DNA from: Campylobacter sp. MIT 97-5078
Lineage (GTDB): Bacteria; Campylobacterota; Campylobacteria; Campylobacterales; Campylobacteraceae
Direction of reading: 5' to 3'
Length of the DNA stretch: 64,000 nt
Assembly: GCF_006864455.1 (NCBI RefSeq)
Contig: NZ_QHLK01000001.1
Location: 124,001-188,000 of the forward strand
Notes under the pieces: generated by a model
Database searches by the model: none
The model's input: the letters and a program-made list of their open reading frames with translations, nothing else
What the model was told of the DNA's origin: nothing
Translations under genes and position numbers: made by a program
In this document: positions 8,750 to 19,371 of the stretch, one piece after another
Position numbering within the stretch: position 1 is the stretch's first letter
How the letters are laid out: every line of letters starts with the position of its first letter

Positions 8750-9592
8750 ATGCAAGAGATTGTTTCTCATATACAAAAAGCTATTTTAAATATAGCAAAT
8801 GAGCTTAAATTCCCAGATACAGGCTATCAAAGCACACATAATGCAACAGGAGATACCCAGCTCAAACTTGATGTTAAAAGTGATATGATCATCACTGAAA
8901 TTTTAAGTCAATGCAAAAGTATCAAAGCCCTTGTAAGTGAAGAAAAACCAGAAGCTCTTGAGCTAAACTCAAAAGCTAAGTATATAGTAGCGTATGATCC
9001 ACTTGATGGCTCATCTTTGCTTGATGTGAATTTTGCGGTTGGATCTATCTTTGGAATTTATGAGCAAAAAATGAGTGCAAAACATCTTAAAATGGCTATT
9101 TATAGTATATATTCAGCTAGACTTGAGCTCATCATTTGCACTGATATACCTAAACTTTATCGCCTTAATCACCTCAATGAATTTGAGTATATCAAAGACT
9201 TAAAATTGAGTGAAAAAGGCAAGATTAATGCCACAGGTGGCACACAAAAAAATTGGAGCAAAACTCATACAAGTTTTATTAAAAGTCTTTTTGATGAGGG
9301 ATACCGCTTAAGATATAGTGGGGCTATGGTTAGTGATATACACCAAATTTTATGCAAGGGTGGAGGGCTTTTTAGCTATCCAGCAACAAGTGATGCGCCA
9401 AATGGAAAGCTTAGAGCCTTTTTTGAGGTTTTTCCTTTTGCTTATATATGCGAAAAAGCAGGTGGTAAAACAAGCAATGGCACAAACAAAAGCCTGCTTG
9501 AGCTTGAATTTAGCGAGCCTCACTCTACTACACCTTGCTTTTTTGGCTCAAGCTATGAGATTGATAAACTTTTAAACTTTAAGGTGGAATAA
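8750..9592 (+). CDS. fbp: Fructose-1,6-bisphosphatase class I
   Basis: A 280-aa sugar phosphatase that converts fructose-1,6-bisphosphate to fructose-6-phosphate for gluconeogenesis. The metal and phosphate site appears as VSEEKPE (near residue 62) and [12 protein letters not shown] (near 83), and [14 protein letters not shown] and [10 protein letters not shown] are also typical. Campylobacter do not use glucose through classical glycolysis and depend on gluconeogenesis for sugar precursors, so this is a core step. The stop and the next start overlap (TAATG). Confidence 0.93.
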   Translation: MQEIVSHIQKAILNIANELKFPDTGYQSTHNATGDTQLKLDVKSDMIITEILSQCKSIKALVSEEKPEALELNSKAKYIVAYDPLDGSSLLDVNFAVGSIFGIYEQKMSAKHLKMAIYSIYSARLELIICTDIPKLYRLNHLNEFEYIKDLKLSEKGKINATGGTQKNWSKTHTSFIKSLFDEGYRLRYSGAMVSDIHQILCKGGGLFSYPATSDAPNGKLRAFFEVFPFAYICEKAGGKTSNGTNKSLLELEFSEPHSTTPCFFGSSYEIDKLLNFKVE

Positions 9593-9795
9593 TGAGCGAA
9601 GTGATAGAAAAGGATTTTTTTGAACTTGAACTTGAGGAAAAAAAACAGATTTTGCAAAGCTGTCAGCAAGAAAAAAATATGCGATCTTGCTTTGATTGTC
9701 AAGAGCTTTTTGAATGTCAGATACGAAAAAACTATGTTTTAGCTGTATATAATTCTATGTCAAAGGGCAAAAATGAAGGTGGCTTTGATTTTTAA
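9592..9795 (+). CDS. Small Cys-containing conserved protein
   Basis: A 67-aa acidic/polar protein with four cysteines in the pattern C-x(9)-C-x(2)-C-x(6)-C (CQQEKNMRSCFDCQELFEC), which could hold a metal or form disulfides. It starts inside the fbp stop codon (TAATG), so it is translationally coupled to fbp. C. jejuni has a protein of similar size in the same place between metG and fbp. No function is known to me. Confidence 0.75.
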   Translation: MSEVIEKDFFELELEEKKQILQSCQQEKNMRSCFDCQELFECQIRKNYVLAVYNSMSKGKNEGGFDF

Positions 9796-9830
9796 ACCTT
9801 GCTTTATGCTTTATCAAAGCTTAAATTTAC

Positions 9831-9836
9831 TATAAT
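9831..9836 (+). promoter_or_regulatory. -10 box of metG
   Basis: A TATAAT in TTACTATAATTTTA lies 60 bp upstream of the metG start in the gap after the mobB operon. Confidence 0.5.
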
Positions 9837-9896
9837 TTTACATTCAAAACAAGTCCGCTTGATAAAAAAAGCTTATGAAACACTAAAGGAAAATAA

Positions 9897-11783
9897 ATGC
9901 GTTATATCACTACTCCTATTTATTATGTTAATGATGTGCCTCATTTAGGGCATACTTATACTACCATCATCGCTGATACCTTGGCAAGATTTTACCGCTT
10001 GCAAGGCGAGCAAACGCTTTTTTTAACAGGTACTGATGAGCACGGACAAAAGATAGAACAAGCCGCTAAACAAAGAAATTCAAACCCAAAGACTTATGCT
10101 GATAAAATTAGTGCTGAATTTAAAGAGCTTTGGGATGAGTTTAATATCACTTATGATATATACGCACGCACCACAGATGAAAGACATATAAAATGCGTGC
10201 AAACTATGTTTATGAAGATGTTTGAAAAGGGTGATATTTATAAGGGCACTTATGAGGGGCATTATTGTGTTTCTTGTGAGAGTTTTTTTACTCAAAGCCA
10301 ACTTCTTGTCAACAATACTTGCCCAGATTGTGGTAAAAACACTCAACTTGTGAAAGAAGAAAGCTATTTTTTTCGCCTCTCAAAGTATGAAACAACCATC
10401 TTAAAATGGTATGAGGAAGCTGATCCCATCTTACCTAAAAACAAAAAAAATGAACTTGCCAATTTCGTGCAAGGTGGGTTAAAGGATCTTTCTATCACAA
10501 GGACAAGCTTTGATTGGGGCATAACCTTGCCAAAAGAGATGAATGATGAAAAACATATCATTTATGTATGGCTTGATGCGCTTTTTATCTATCTTTCTAG
10601 TCTTGATTATCTTGAAAACGGCAAAAACGCAAAGTTTTTTCCAGCTCATATCCATCTTGTGGGCAAGGATATATTGCGTTTTCATGCTGTGTATTGGATT
10701 GCTTTTTTAATGAGTGCTGATCTGCCTTTACCTCGCTATATAGGTGCTCATGGTTGGTGGACAAGGGATGGGGAAAAGATGAGCAAAAGCAAAGGCAATG
10801 TCATCAAACCAAAAGAGCTAAAAGATGCTTATGGCATAGAGCCTATGCGGTATTTTTTATTGAGAGAAATACCTTTTGGAAATGATGGGGATTTTAACGA
10901 AGTAGCCTTTATAAACCGCGTCAATTCAGAACTTTGTAACGAACTTGGCAATCTTTTAAGTCGTATAGTAGGCATGAGTGCAAAATACTCAAATTCAAGC
11001 ATTCAAAGCAAGGATATAAAAGAATTTTTCACAAGTGAGCTTACACAAGTTAAAGAATACCTCTTCAATGCCATAGCTTTCTTAGAAAACGTGCAAACAA
11101 GCAGGTATTTAGAAGAGCTTTTTAAGGCTTTAAGCCTTGCAAACTCAAGTATAAGCAAATACGAACCTTGGAATTTAATCAAAAGTGGCGATACAAAAAA
11201 AGCAAATGCTCTAGTTGCTTTATGTGCGAACATACTTGCAAGGGTAAGCGTGCTTTTAAGCCCCGCTTTACCACAAAGCTGCGAAAAAATAGCCCTTACC
11301 TTAGGTTTTAAAATAACAAGTGAAAATTATCAAAAACTTATCTTAGATGATCAATTGCTTTCTTTTCAAAGCAAGTCTTGTGAGCCTTTATTTACTAAAA
11401 TAGAAGAAGTTCGCTTAAAGCCTGTTGTGCAAGAGCCAACTCAAGAGCAAAAAATTCAAAAAATAAAAATCGATGATTTTGCAAAAATTGAGATCAAAAT
11501 AGCCCTTGTTAAAGACTGCCAAAATATAGAAGGTAGTGAAAAGCTTTTAAAATTTATACTTGAGCTTGAAAATGGAGAGTTAAGGCAAGTTCTATCTGGC
11601 ATAGCTAAGTATTATGAGCCTCAAAGCCTCATTGGCAAGCAAGTATGCCTCTTGAGCAATCTTAAAAAAGCCAAAATTTTTGGGCATGAAAGCGATGGTA
11701 TGATACTTTCAGCAAAAAGCGGAGATAAACTCGTGCTTATAAGCCCAGAACAACTTGTAGAAAATGGTTCTATAGTTAGCTAA
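9897..11783 (+). CDS. metG: Methionyl-tRNA synthetase
   Basis: A 628-aa class I synthetase that charges tRNA-Met. The HIGH signature appears as HLGH (residues 16-19) and KMSKS is at 294-298. One zinc knuckle is formed by C124, C127, C142 and C145. The C-terminal ~105 residues (from about IDDFAKIEIK) form an EMAP/Trbp-type tRNA-binding domain that also dimerises the enzyme, so this is the long form. It is followed by an orphan gene whose start overlaps the metG stop (TAATG). Confidence 0.97.
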   Translation: MRYITTPIYYVNDVPHLGHTYTTIIADTLARFYRLQGEQTLFLTGTDEHGQKIEQAAKQRNSNPKTYADKISAEFKELWDEFNITYDIYARTTDERHIKCVQTMFMKMFEKGDIYKGTYEGHYCVSCESFFTQSQLLVNNTCPDCGKNTQLVKEESYFFRLSKYETTILKWYEEADPILPKNKKNELANFVQGGLKDLSITRTSFDWGITLPKEMNDEKHIIYVWLDALFIYLSSLDYLENGKNAKFFPAHIHLVGKDILRFHAVYWIAFLMSADLPLPRYIGAHGWWTRDGEKMSKSKGNVIKPKELKDAYGIEPMRYFLLREIPFGNDGDFNEVAFINRVNSELCNELGNLLSRIVGMSAKYSNSSIQSKDIKEFFTSELTQVKEYLFNAIAFLENVQTSRYLEELFKALSLANSSISKYEPWNLIKSGDTKKANALVALCANILARVSVLLSPALPQSCEKIALTLGFKITSENYQKLILDDQLLSFQSKSCEPLFTKIEEVRLKPVVQEPTQEQKIQKIKIDDFAKIEIKIALVKDCQNIEGSEKLLKFILELENGELRQVLSGIAKYYEPQSLIGKQVCLLSNLKKAKIFGHESDGMILSAKSGDKLVLISPEQLVENGSIVS

Positions 11784-12724
11784 TGAATATTTCAAATTTA
11801 AACGAGCTTTTACAGACTCAAATGCTTAATGAAGGCTCTACTTCAAGTGTAGGTGGCTTTGCTATAAGCTTAAATGAACTCAAACACGGCTTTGCGTTTT
11901 TCTCAAATGATGAAGAGGCTATCAATGAAGCCGTGCAAAAAGGTGCTTTTGTCATCATTAGCGAAAAAAAGCTTTTGCCTAAAGATAAGGAGGTTTTTTA
12001 TCTTTACTGTAAGGACTTAAGCCAAGCCATCTTAAAACTTATACGTTTTATGTGTGAGGAAAAAGAGCTTGAGTTCGTGTTTTGCGAAGCTTTAGCACTT
12101 GATTTTTGCGAGGCTTTTTATCTTGAGTATTTAAGTGGCGAGATATTTTTGGACTTTTCAAAACTTATAAATGCAAAGAAAAAAACACTCTTTTTTTGCG
12201 ACAAGGAGTTGTATTTACTTCGAATTTGTACGCATTTTAATAAGCTTGAGGCATGTGAATTTGCACTTTTGGAGCATTCAAGCTTGTTTTCTACAAGTCT
12301 TATTTGTAGGCAAATGTATTTTAAAAACCTTGCTTTGCCTTTTGTGTATGTGCCTTTTTTTGCAAGTTTTGTAAATTTTATCTTAGAGCGTAAGCTCACA
12401 CTTCGTATAAAGGAAAAAAAGCTTGATTTTTTGCAAGTTTATTTTATCAATAAAAACAATGAAATGTGCGAATTTGGCTCAAGCTCAAGAGCTTTTTTGC
12501 TTGCTAAAAACGAGCTGCATTTTGATTTTTTGGCAAGAAATTTAAGCAAAATTAAAGGCTTTAAGACAGCAGCTAAAAATACTCTTTTTTGTGATTTTTC
12601 TTACTCAAGCTTAGAGGATTTAAAAGCATACAAAGATTTTAGATACTGCTTGATTTTTGAAAACCAAGAAGAATTTATAAGCTTTTTTAGCCAAAGTTCA
12701 GACATTCAACCAAGCTTATTTTAA
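11783..12724 (+). CDS. Orphan protein with Mur-ligase-like N-terminus
   Basis: A 313-aa protein of unknown function. Residues 1-100 resemble the UDP-substrate-binding N-terminal domain of MurE/MurF. The layout is a short helix, GGFAISLNELKHGFAFF in place of the DSR-KxGDLFFAL motif, then DEEAINEAVQKGAFVIISE. No P-loop (GxxGKT) or ligase domain follows; the C-terminal 200 residues are Cys/Phe-rich and unassigned. It is translationally coupled to metG and lies 73 bp before murA, a context that fits cell-wall synthesis. The Mur link is inference from pattern only; C. jejuni has a hypothetical gene beside metG. Confidence 0.65.
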   Translation: MNISNLNELLQTQMLNEGSTSSVGGFAISLNELKHGFAFFSNDEEAINEAVQKGAFVIISEKKLLPKDKEVFYLYCKDLSQAILKLIRFMCEEKELEFVFCEALALDFCEAFYLEYLSGEIFLDFSKLINAKKKTLFFCDKELYLLRICTHFNKLEACEFALLEHSSLFSTSLICRQMYFKNLALPFVYVPFFASFVNFILERKLTLRIKEKKLDFLQVYFINKNNEMCEFGSSSRAFLLAKNELHFDFLARNLSKIKGFKTAAKNTLFCDFSYSSLEDLKAYKDFRYCLIFENQEEFISFFSQSSDIQPSLF

Positions 12725-12797
12725 GTAAAGAAAGTTTAAATTTAAGCAATTTGTCTTAAAAATATGCTAAAATTTTTATTATTACAAAAGGAAAACA

Positions 12798-14054
12798 ATG
12801 CAATATCTTCAAATTCAAGCCTGTGATTATCTAAGTGGAAGTGTAGAAATCAGCGGTGCAAAAAATGCCGCCCTGCCCCTTATCGTCTCAAGCATTTTAG
12901 CCAAAAATGAAGTGCTTATTCATAATATCCCAGAAGTTGCTGATATCAAAACACTTTTTGTTCTGCTTGAGAATTTAGGGGCTGAATATGAGCTTAAAAA
13001 TCACAGTGCAAGGATTAATACAAACAAACTCCATAAAACTAAAGCTTTATATGATATAGTGCGAAAAATGCGTGCTTCTATACTCACACTTGGACCCTTA
13101 CTTGCTCGCTTTAATCAGTGCGAAGTAAGTTTGCCCGGAGGTTGTGCCATAGGACAACGTCCTATTGATTTGCATTTGCAAGCCCTTGAAAAAATGGGTG
13201 CAAATATCAGCATAAAGCAAGGTTATGTTATGGCAAGTGGCGAGCTTAAAGGAGCTGAAATTATCTTTGATAAGATCACAGTTACAGGCAGTGAAAACAT
13301 CATTATGGCAGCAGCTTTAGCAAAGGGTAAAACAAGACTTATTAATGTCGCTAAAGAGCCTGAAGTGGTGCAACTTTGTGAGGTTTTAACAAATGCTGGA
13401 CTTAATATAAAAGGCATAGGAAGTGATGAGCTTGAGATAGTAGGAAGTGATGGCGAGCTTTTAGAATTTCAAGAATTTAATGTTATACCAGATAGGATAG
13501 AAGCAGGAACTTACCTATGTGCTGCGGCGATAACAAATTCAAAAATTACAATTTGTAAAGCAAATGCGAGTCATTTAAGTGCGGTTTTAGATAAACTCAA
13601 ACAAATGGGCTTTGATATAGAAGTGCAAAATGATACAATCACCATACTTCCAGCTAAAGAAATTAAGCCTGTTGAGATCATCACAAGCGAATATCCGGGC
13701 TTTCCAACTGATATGCAAGCACAATTTATGGCTTTAGCACTTAAGGCAAATGGCACAAGCATTATCGATGAAAGGCTATTTGAAAACCGCTTTATGCACG
13801 CAAGTGAGCTTTTAAGAATGGGAGCTGATATAAGGTTAAACGGGCATATTGCTACGATTAATGGAGGTAAGGAGCTTAATGGAGCTGATTTGATGGCAAC
13901 TGATTTAAGGGCAAGCTCGGCTCTGATTTTAGCAGCCCTTGCAGCAAAAGGCGTGAGTCGCGTGCATAGAATTTATCATTTAGATCGTGGTTATGAGAGG
14001 CTTGAGGAAAAATTCAAAGCCCTTGGAGCAAATATCAAAAGGCTAGAAGAATGA
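12798..14054 (+). CDS. murA: UDP-N-acetylglucosamine 1-carboxyvinyltransferase
   Basis: A 418-aa EPSP-synthase-fold enzyme that transfers enolpyruvate from PEP to UDP-GlcNAc, the first committed step of peptidoglycan synthesis in the cytoplasm. K22-N23 in GAKNAALP and the catalytic cysteine C116 in [11 protein letters not shown] are present. The Cys, not the Asp found in resistant enzymes, is the residue alkylated by fosfomycin. It overlaps moeA by 4 bp (ATGA). Confidence 0.97.
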   Translation: MQYLQIQACDYLSGSVEISGAKNAALPLIVSSILAKNEVLIHNIPEVADIKTLFVLLENLGAEYELKNHSARINTNKLHKTKALYDIVRKMRASILTLGPLLARFNQCEVSLPGGCAIGQRPIDLHLQALEKMGANISIKQGYVMASGELKGAEIIFDKITVTGSENIIMAAALAKGKTRLINVAKEPEVVQLCEVLTNAGLNIKGIGSDELEIVGSDGELLEFQEFNVIPDRIEAGTYLCAAAITNSKITICKANASHLSAVLDKLKQMGFDIEVQNDTITILPAKEIKPVEIITSEYPGFPTDMQAQFMALALKANGTSIIDERLFENRFMHASELLRMGADIRLNGHIATINGGKELNGADLMATDLRASSALILAALAAKGVSRVHRIYHLDRGYERLEEKFKALGANIKRLEE

Positions 14055-15229
14055 ATGATCTTTTTGCTACTTTAAAGCTTTTAGAAAATCATATAAAAGA
14101 GCTTTCTAACTTTGAGTGTGTAGAGCTTTTCAAGGCAAAAGAAAGAGTGCTTTTTGAAGATATAAAAGCCAAGATTGATACTCCACGTTTTACAAATTCA
14201 GCCCTTGATGGTTATGCTTTTAATTATGATGATAAAGACAAACCCCTACACATAAAAGGCACGATTTTTGCCGGAGATAAGGCTGAATATGAGCTTAAGC
14301 CTTGTGAGTGTTATAAAATCATGACAGGAGCAAAATTACCTAAAAATGCTGATACGATTTTGATGATAGAAAATGAGTGCATACAAAAAGGCAGGCTCAT
14401 CATCAAAAACCCACCAAAACGTCTTAATGCAGTGCGTTTTAAAGGCGAGGAATACCAACAAAACGAACCTTTGTTTCAAAAAGGCACACTTTTAACAAAC
14501 GCTCATTTAGCTGTGCTTGCAAGTCAAGGCATAAGCGAACTTAAAGTGTATAAAAAGCTTCAAGTGGGCGTATTTTCAAGTGGAAATGAGCTAAAAGAGC
14601 CTTGTCAAGAAGCTGATGAAAACAGCGTTTATGACGCAAATGCTACAAGTATTACTGCCCAGCTTACACAGCCAAGTATTGAAATTTCTTATCTTGGTAT
14701 CATCAAAGATGAACTAAATGAGGTAAAAAAGGCTTTAGCAAATTGCAATTATGATTTGCTTATAACAAGTGGTGCAGCTAGTGTTGGTGAAGCTGATTTT
14801 ATGCAAAAAGCTTTAAAAGAGCTTGGCTTTATGCCTATTTTTGAGGGTATAAAGGCTAAATTTATTAAACCAAGCAAGCTTTTTCAAAAAGATGATAAAC
14901 TAGTTCTTGTCTTACCGGGCAATCCTCTTTCATGCTTTTTAGCTACGCGTTTGATCGTGCCAAAACTTTTTGCTTTACTTTTTGGCACAATTTTACAGGA
15001 TAAAAGCTATGAAGTCCTTTTAAGTAAAGATATAGAGCTAAAAAGCGGACGCAATAACTTCATCTTTGGCAAGCTTAAAAACGGCGTTTTTACACCTTAT
15101 GCTAAAAACTTTGGCTCAAATATGCTTAAGGTTTTGCTTGAGAGTGAATATTTGCTTATCAGTGAGCTTGAAAGCTCGAGCCTAACACAAAATCAAAAGG
15201 TAAAAATTTTTAAAATTCTTGACTTTTAA
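14051..15229 (+). CDS. moeA: Molybdopterin molybdenumtransferase
   Basis: A 392-aa protein that inserts molybdate into molybdopterin-AMP made by MogA. Typical motifs are SALDGYAFN (near residue 49), the KIMTGAKLP segment, [20 protein letters not shown] (the MPT-binding loop) and LPGNPLSC. It overlaps murA by 4 bp, an unusual but conserved pairing in Campylobacter. mogA lies 730 bp downstream on the other strand, so two consecutive pathway steps are close by. Confidence 0.95.
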   Translation: MNDLFATLKLLENHIKELSNFECVELFKAKERVLFEDIKAKIDTPRFTNSALDGYAFNYDDKDKPLHIKGTIFAGDKAEYELKPCECYKIMTGAKLPKNADTILMIENECIQKGRLIIKNPPKRLNAVRFKGEEYQQNEPLFQKGTLLTNAHLAVLASQGISELKVYKKLQVGVFSSGNELKEPCQEADENSVYDANATSITAQLTQPSIEISYLGIIKDELNEVKKALANCNYDLLITSGAASVGEADFMQKALKELGFMPIFEGIKAKFIKPSKLFQKDDKLVLVLPGNPLSCFLATRLIVPKLFALLFGTILQDKSYEVLLSKDIELKSGRNNFIFGKLKNGVFTPYAKNFGSNMLKVLLESEYLLISELESSSLTQNQKVKIFKILDF

Positions 15230-15263
15230 ACTTGAATTTTATATAATCTTAGTTCTTAAAAAT

Positions 15264-15338
15264 GCGGGAATAGCTCAGGGGTAGAGCACAACCTTGCCAA
15301 GGTTGGGGTCGCGAGTTCGAATCTCGTTTCCCGCTCCA
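15264..15338 (+). tRNA. tRNA-Gly (anticodon GCC)
   Basis: A cloverleaf reads from GCGGGAA with a matching TTCCCGC 3' arm, D-arm GCTC/GAGC, anticodon loop containing GCC, T-arm with GTTCGAATC, and an encoded CCA end. A TATAAT at 15242-15247 lies 17 bp upstream as promoter. Confidence 0.97.
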
Positions 15339-15442
15339 TTTTTTTATTTTTTTGCTTCATTTCACACATACTTCACAAAGCTTTCACTTTGAATTCACAA
15401 AATAAGGCTAGAATTACAGCATAACTTTTTAAAGGAGAAAAA

Positions 15443-15865
15443 ATGAAACTTAAACTAATCTTAGCAAGTTTAACTTGTGGTGCTAGTTTTTTGCTAGCTG
15501 ATATGGTGGTTGCTCCAAATACGCTTCCAGCAAACGCTCAAGGCTTTATCAAGCAGAATTTTCCAACTGCTCAAATCATGCTCGTAAAAAGAGATCTTGA
15601 CTCTTTTGATGTAACCTTAAATGACGGCACTGAGATTGACTTTAATATCAACGGACAATGGACAAGCGTTGATGGCAAATACAAAGCCATTCCAACAGGC
15701 TTTTTAGGACAAGCTATAGTTTCTAAAGTAAAAGCAGCTCAACCAAATGCGGCGATTATCGATGTAGATCGCAAGATAGGAGGCTTTAAGTTCAAATTTA
15801 ACAATATGATGGAAGTTTATACTGATATGAATGGTAATGTGCTTGGACAGAAATTTGACGACTAA
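15443..15865 (+). CDS. Exported PepSY-like (BLIP-like) protein
   Basis: A 140-aa protein with a clean signal peptide (MKLKLILASLTCGASFLLA, cleavage about residue 19-20). It then has two similar repeats of roughly 60 residues. Each has a helix (AQGFIKQNFPTAQ; GQAIVSKVKAAQPNAA) followed by strands of the form DSFDVTLNDGTEIDFNINGQW and GGFKFKFNNMMEVYTDMNG. This is the putative PepSY-like/BLIP fold of small periplasmic proteins. The role is unknown. It has a good AAAGGAGAAAA ribosome site and its own terminator, so it is monocistronic. Confidence 0.8.
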   Translation: MKLKLILASLTCGASFLLADMVVAPNTLPANAQGFIKQNFPTAQIMLVKRDLDSFDVTLNDGTEIDFNINGQWTSVDGKYKAIPTGFLGQAIVSKVKAAQPNAAIIDVDRKIGGFKFKFNNMMEVYTDMNGNVLGQKFDD

Positions 15866-15871
15866 AAAACT

Positions 15872-15904
15872 CACACCAAAGGATTTAAACCTTTGGTGCT
15901 TTAA
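15872..15904 (+). terminator. Rho-independent terminator after the PepSY-like gene
   Basis: A perfect 9-bp stem (CACCAAAGG / CCTTTGGTG) with a 7-nt AT loop and CTTT tail, 9 bp after the stop codon. Confidence 0.85.
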
Positions 15905-15959
15905 ACTTTAAATTCACTTATATCCGCATATATTAAATAGTAAAATTTAATGCAAGGGC

Positions 15960-16496
15960 TTATTTTTTAGGACGAAAAGCCTTGATAATGGCTTCATTTG
16001 TGTGTATAAATTGAGCTCCTATTAAGTCTAAACAATAAGGCACAGCTGGAAAAATAGGCTCTAAGCATTCAGTAATAGCCTTTGGATTGCCCGGTAGATT
16101 AATGATGAGTGAGTTTTGGATTATACCTGCACTTTGACGCGACAAAATCGCTGTTGGCACAAATTTTAAACTTGCTTGACGCATAAGCTCACCAAAACCT
16201 GGTAACATTTTTTCACACACTGCTTCAGTAGCTTCTGGGGTTACATCTCTTAAAGCAGGTCCAGTTCCCCCGCAAGTAATGATAAGATCGCATTTTGCTT
16301 CTTTGCTTAAAAAAAGCAATTTTTCTTTGATAAGTTCAAACTCATCAGCGATAAGCTCGCATATAAACTCACATTCATTTTTGATATAGCTTTGAAGCAC
16401 TTCTTTTACCTTTGGGGTAGCTTTATCTTCATAAATTCCAGCACTTGCCCTATCGCTTAAGCTTAAAATTCCTATCTTTATATTATCCATTATCAA
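15960..16496 (-). CDS. mogA: Molybdopterin adenylyltransferase
   Basis: A 178-aa MogA/MoaB-fold protein that adenylates molybdopterin before MoeA inserts molybdenum. The motifs TCGGTGPALRDVTPEAT (near residues 93-109) and LPGNPKAI (near 151) form the MPT site. Start is the second ATG-proximal M in MIMDNIKIG; either is possible. It is the last gene of a reverse-strand run headed by the COG3400 or aroB gene. Confidence 0.93.
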   Translation of the reverse strand: MIMDNIKIGILSLSDRASAGIYEDKATPKVKEVLQSYIKNECEFICELIADEFELIKEKLLFLSKEAKCDLIITCGGTGPALRDVTPEATEAVCEKMLPGFGELMRQASLKFVPTAILSRQSAGIIQNSLIINLPGNPKAITECLEPIFPAVPYCLDLIGAQFIHTNEAIIKAFRPKK

Positions 16497-16501
16497 GCTC
16501 C

Positions 16502-18115
16502 TTAATGCACTCTCATCACATTTGCAACATCTTCGCTTTCAAGCTTTTCAAATTCCAAAAGCACATTTGCAAGCTCTAAAATCTTATCTTTCATAGGCTC
16601 AAGGTAGTTTTGCACCTCTTGCTTTTGATCGCTTAAGGTTTTTTCATCAGCCATATCAAAACTAAGCATAAAGCCAACAAGCTCTTTTACCTTAAGAAAA
16701 TCATGCTGTGAGTTAGTGTAACTTTCATTATAAATAAGCTTCATGGCACACGATCCTGCTAAATGCACTTTAATCTTATTTAAAAGCTCTGATTTTGATC
16801 TGATTTGCTTTTCATATTCTTTAAAACGATCTTCAATGAGTGTGATTTTTTCAAAACCTACGTCAAAATAATACGCACTTAAAGCCTTTGCAGCTTGATA
16901 AGTTGCTTGTATCTTTTTCTCGTTTTCATCAAAGCTTAAGATTTTCTTTTTTCCCACTAAGACCTTGTTTAAAACAGCAAAAAAATCACTTTCCTCAACC
17001 AAATTCGAGCCTCTTCTTAAGGCATTAATCGCTGCTTCATTCACAAGGGTTTCAAGCCCTGCCCCGCTAAAGCCTACGCTTGCTTTGGCGATATTTTTTA
17101 GCTCGACATTATTTTTTTTGTCTTTCATATAAATTTCAAGGATTTTAAGCCTATCTTTAAAGTCCGGTAAAGAAAGAAAAATTCGTCTATCAAAACGACC
17201 TGAGCGAAGCAAGGCTGGATCCATAAGCTCGATTTTATTTGTCGCTGCAATAACGATAACGCCGCTATTATCCTCAAAGCCGTCCATTTGGGTTAAGAGC
17301 TGATTTAAGGTGCTATCTCGCTCAACATTGCTTACCTCGCCTCTTGCTTTGCCAACAGCGTCTATTTCATCTATGAAAATAATACTTGGAGCCATCATTT
17401 TAGCTTTGTTAAAAAGCTCTCTAACTCGCTTTGCTCCCATACCTACATAAATTTCAACAAAGCTTGAACCGCTTTGATAAAAAAATGGCACTCCAGCTTC
17501 CCCAGCTACAGCTTTTGCGATCAAAGTTTTACCAACTCCTGGAGGTCCTATCATCAAAACACCTTTTGGCATTTTTATGCCAAATTCTTTGTATTTTTGC
17601 GGATTTTTAAGAAAATCCACGATTTCGCTAAGCTCGCTTTTTTCCTCATCAACCCCAGCCACATCATCAAATTTAATATGAGAGATTACCGGTTTTATAC
17701 CAGAGTTTGCACTTTCTAAGATAGGATTGCTCTGCGATTCACTTGGAGGCGAGATGGGAAATCTTTGTATTTGCTTTTTGCGTGAAAAATAAAAGGCTGA
17801 AACAAACATAACTATAAGAGTGATTATTATGAAACTTAAAAAAAATGCTGTATTTTCTTGTCTTACTTCAACAGGCACTTTTTGCAAAAGCTCATCAAGA
17901 TCAATGCCATCTTTAATAATGGCGTAATTATCATTATTTGCCTTGATAATAATCTCTTTATCACTGATAACAGCTTTTGTGATAAGATTTTCTTGTAAAA
18001 AGCTTTCATAAAGTCTTTTATCAATATATTTTGGCTCATTTTTAAAATAAATAATGCCAACAAGCACACACAACAACGCAAAGGAAAAAATAATGATTTT
18101 TTTATTTTTATTCAA
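16502..18115 (-). CDS. FtsH-like membrane AAA ATPase lacking the zinc-protease motif
   Basis: A 537-aa protein laid out like FtsH. It has a TM helix at 7-24, a short periplasmic part, a second TM at about 91-110, then the AAA domain. Walker A is GPPGVGKT (190-197), Walker B is IIFIDE (245-250), and the second region of homology spans about 285-311. The C-terminal domain keeps the FtsH helix layout, but where HEAGH should lie the sequence is YQAAK (406-410). Both zinc histidines and the catalytic glutamate are therefore gone. An ATP-driven membrane-protein unfoldase or chaperone without proteolysis is the likely role. A separate true FtsH presumably exists elsewhere. Confidence 0.88.
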   Translation of the reverse strand: MNKNKKIIIFSFALLCVLVGIIYFKNEPKYIDKRLYESFLQENLITKAVISDKEIIIKANNDNYAIIKDGIDLDELLQKVPVEVRQENTAFFLSFIIITLIVMFVSAFYFSRKKQIQRFPISPPSESQSNPILESANSGIKPVISHIKFDDVAGVDEEKSELSEIVDFLKNPQKYKEFGIKMPKGVLMIGPPGVGKTLIAKAVAGEAGVPFFYQSGSSFVEIYVGMGAKRVRELFNKAKMMAPSIIFIDEIDAVGKARGEVSNVERDSTLNQLLTQMDGFEDNSGVIVIAATNKIELMDPALLRSGRFDRRIFLSLPDFKDRLKILEIYMKDKKNNVELKNIAKASVGFSGAGLETLVNEAAINALRRGSNLVEESDFFAVLNKVLVGKKKILSFDENEKKIQATYQAAKALSAYYFDVGFEKITLIEDRFKEYEKQIRSKSELLNKIKVHLAGSCAMKLIYNESYTNSQHDFLKVKELVGFMLSFDMADEKTLSDQKQEVQNYLEPMKDKILELANVLLEFEKLESEDVANVMRVH

Positions 18116-18117
18116 AT

Positions 18118-19371
18118 CTAGCCTCCTAAACTGGCTTCATTATGCTCGGTTTTGCACTCATATTCATCAAGTATGAGCCAAGTTTTACTCAAGTCTTTTG
18201 GGCTGTGAATTTTAACTTTATTATAAAATTGATCATAGCCTTCAAAAACACCTTCTTTCTGACTTTCTACAAGCACTTCAAGCCTTTTTTTATTGTTTTT
18301 TCTAAACTCAAGATTATTATGCTTTACTATATCTTTAAGCACATTAAGCCTATCTTTGGCTATGCTACCATTTACTGGCTTTTCGTTAAGACTTGCTGAA
18401 TGTGTATTTGCTCTTGGACTAAAGATAAAGGCGTGAATATGTGTGAGTTTAAAAGCTTTGAAATTTGTCAAAGCCTCTTCCCATACAAGCTCATCTTCGC
18501 CAGGGTGTGCCACGATAAAATCCGTTCCTAAGGCAAAACCTTTATTTATAAGCATTTCAAAAAGTTCTAAGTCATTTTGAGTATGCGAACGACGCCGCAT
18601 GATACGCAACATTTTTTCGCTTGTGTGCTGTAAGGCTATATGCAAATGTCGCTCAAGCCAAGCTTCATCTAAAATTTCTTTAAAACTTGCATCGATTTGA
18701 GCTGGTTCTAAACTGCCTAAACGCACCCTTTTTATGCCTGAAACCTGCCCTATTTTTTGAAGCAATCTTCCTAAACTTGAACCTTGTTTTAAGCCGTAAG
18801 AGCCTATATTTGTGCCAGTTAGCACGACTTCGTTATAGCCATTATTTGCTAGAATTTTAATTTGTTTGAGAATTTCTTCTTCGCTAATACTTCTTGATTT
18901 GCCACGTACGCTAGGGATAATGCAATATGAACAGGCAAAATCGCAACCTTCTTGAATTTTTACAAAAGCCTTAGTGTGATTTTCATATTGAGTTACGATA
19001 TCTTTGTCAATGAAATTTAAATCCCCAAGTTCAAAAAAGCTTTGTTTAAAACCTAAAAACTCATTAATCTTTGCTTTATTTGAAGCTCCAAGCACACCAA
19101 AGATTTTTTTGTTTTCTAAAAGCTCTTTGCCCTTGCTTACTGCTCCACAACCTGTTAGCACTACCTTGACACCTCTTTGTTTGAGGCTATTTATATAAGC
19201 TCTTGTGCCACTATCTGCCCCATTTGTAACAGTGCAAGAGTTTATCACTATGATTTGAGCTTCCTTTTCATCTTGAGTGATTTCATAGTCTTTGACATAG
19301 CTTTTTAAAAGCTCGGTATCATAGATATTTGTTCTACAACCAAAGGTTTTGAAAAATACCTTTTCTCTCAA
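18118..19371 (-). CDS. mtaB: tRNA t6A methylthiotransferase (MtaB/MiaB-like radical SAM)
   Basis: A 417-aa radical-SAM enzyme. The N-terminal UPF0004 domain has three cysteines for the auxiliary Fe-S cluster (FGCRTN near 11, [10 protein letters not shown] near 46, TGCGAV near 75). The radical-SAM CxxxCxxC is in GCDFACSYC near residue 143, and a TRAM-like tail follows. FGCRTN with [10 protein letters not shown] is the MtaB subtype, which makes ms2t6A at position 37 of tRNAs; MiaB proteins read FGCQMN. It overlaps aroB by 4 bp and ends 2 bp before the FtsH-like gene, so these are co-transcribed. Confidence 0.88.
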   Translation of the reverse strand: MREKVFFKTFGCRTNIYDTELLKSYVKDYEITQDEKEAQIIVINSCTVTNGADSGTRAYINSLKQRGVKVVLTGCGAVSKGKELLENKKIFGVLGASNKAKINEFLGFKQSFFELGDLNFIDKDIVTQYENHTKAFVKIQEGCDFACSYCIIPSVRGKSRSISEEEILKQIKILANNGYNEVVLTGTNIGSYGLKQGSSLGRLLQKIGQVSGIKRVRLGSLEPAQIDASFKEILDEAWLERHLHIALQHTSEKMLRIMRRRSHTQNDLELFEMLINKGFALGTDFIVAHPGEDELVWEEALTNFKAFKLTHIHAFIFSPRANTHSASLNEKPVNGSIAKDRLNVLKDIVKHNNLEFRKNNKKRLEVLVESQKEGVFEGYDQFYNKVKIHSPKDLSKTWLILDEYECKTEHNEASLGG

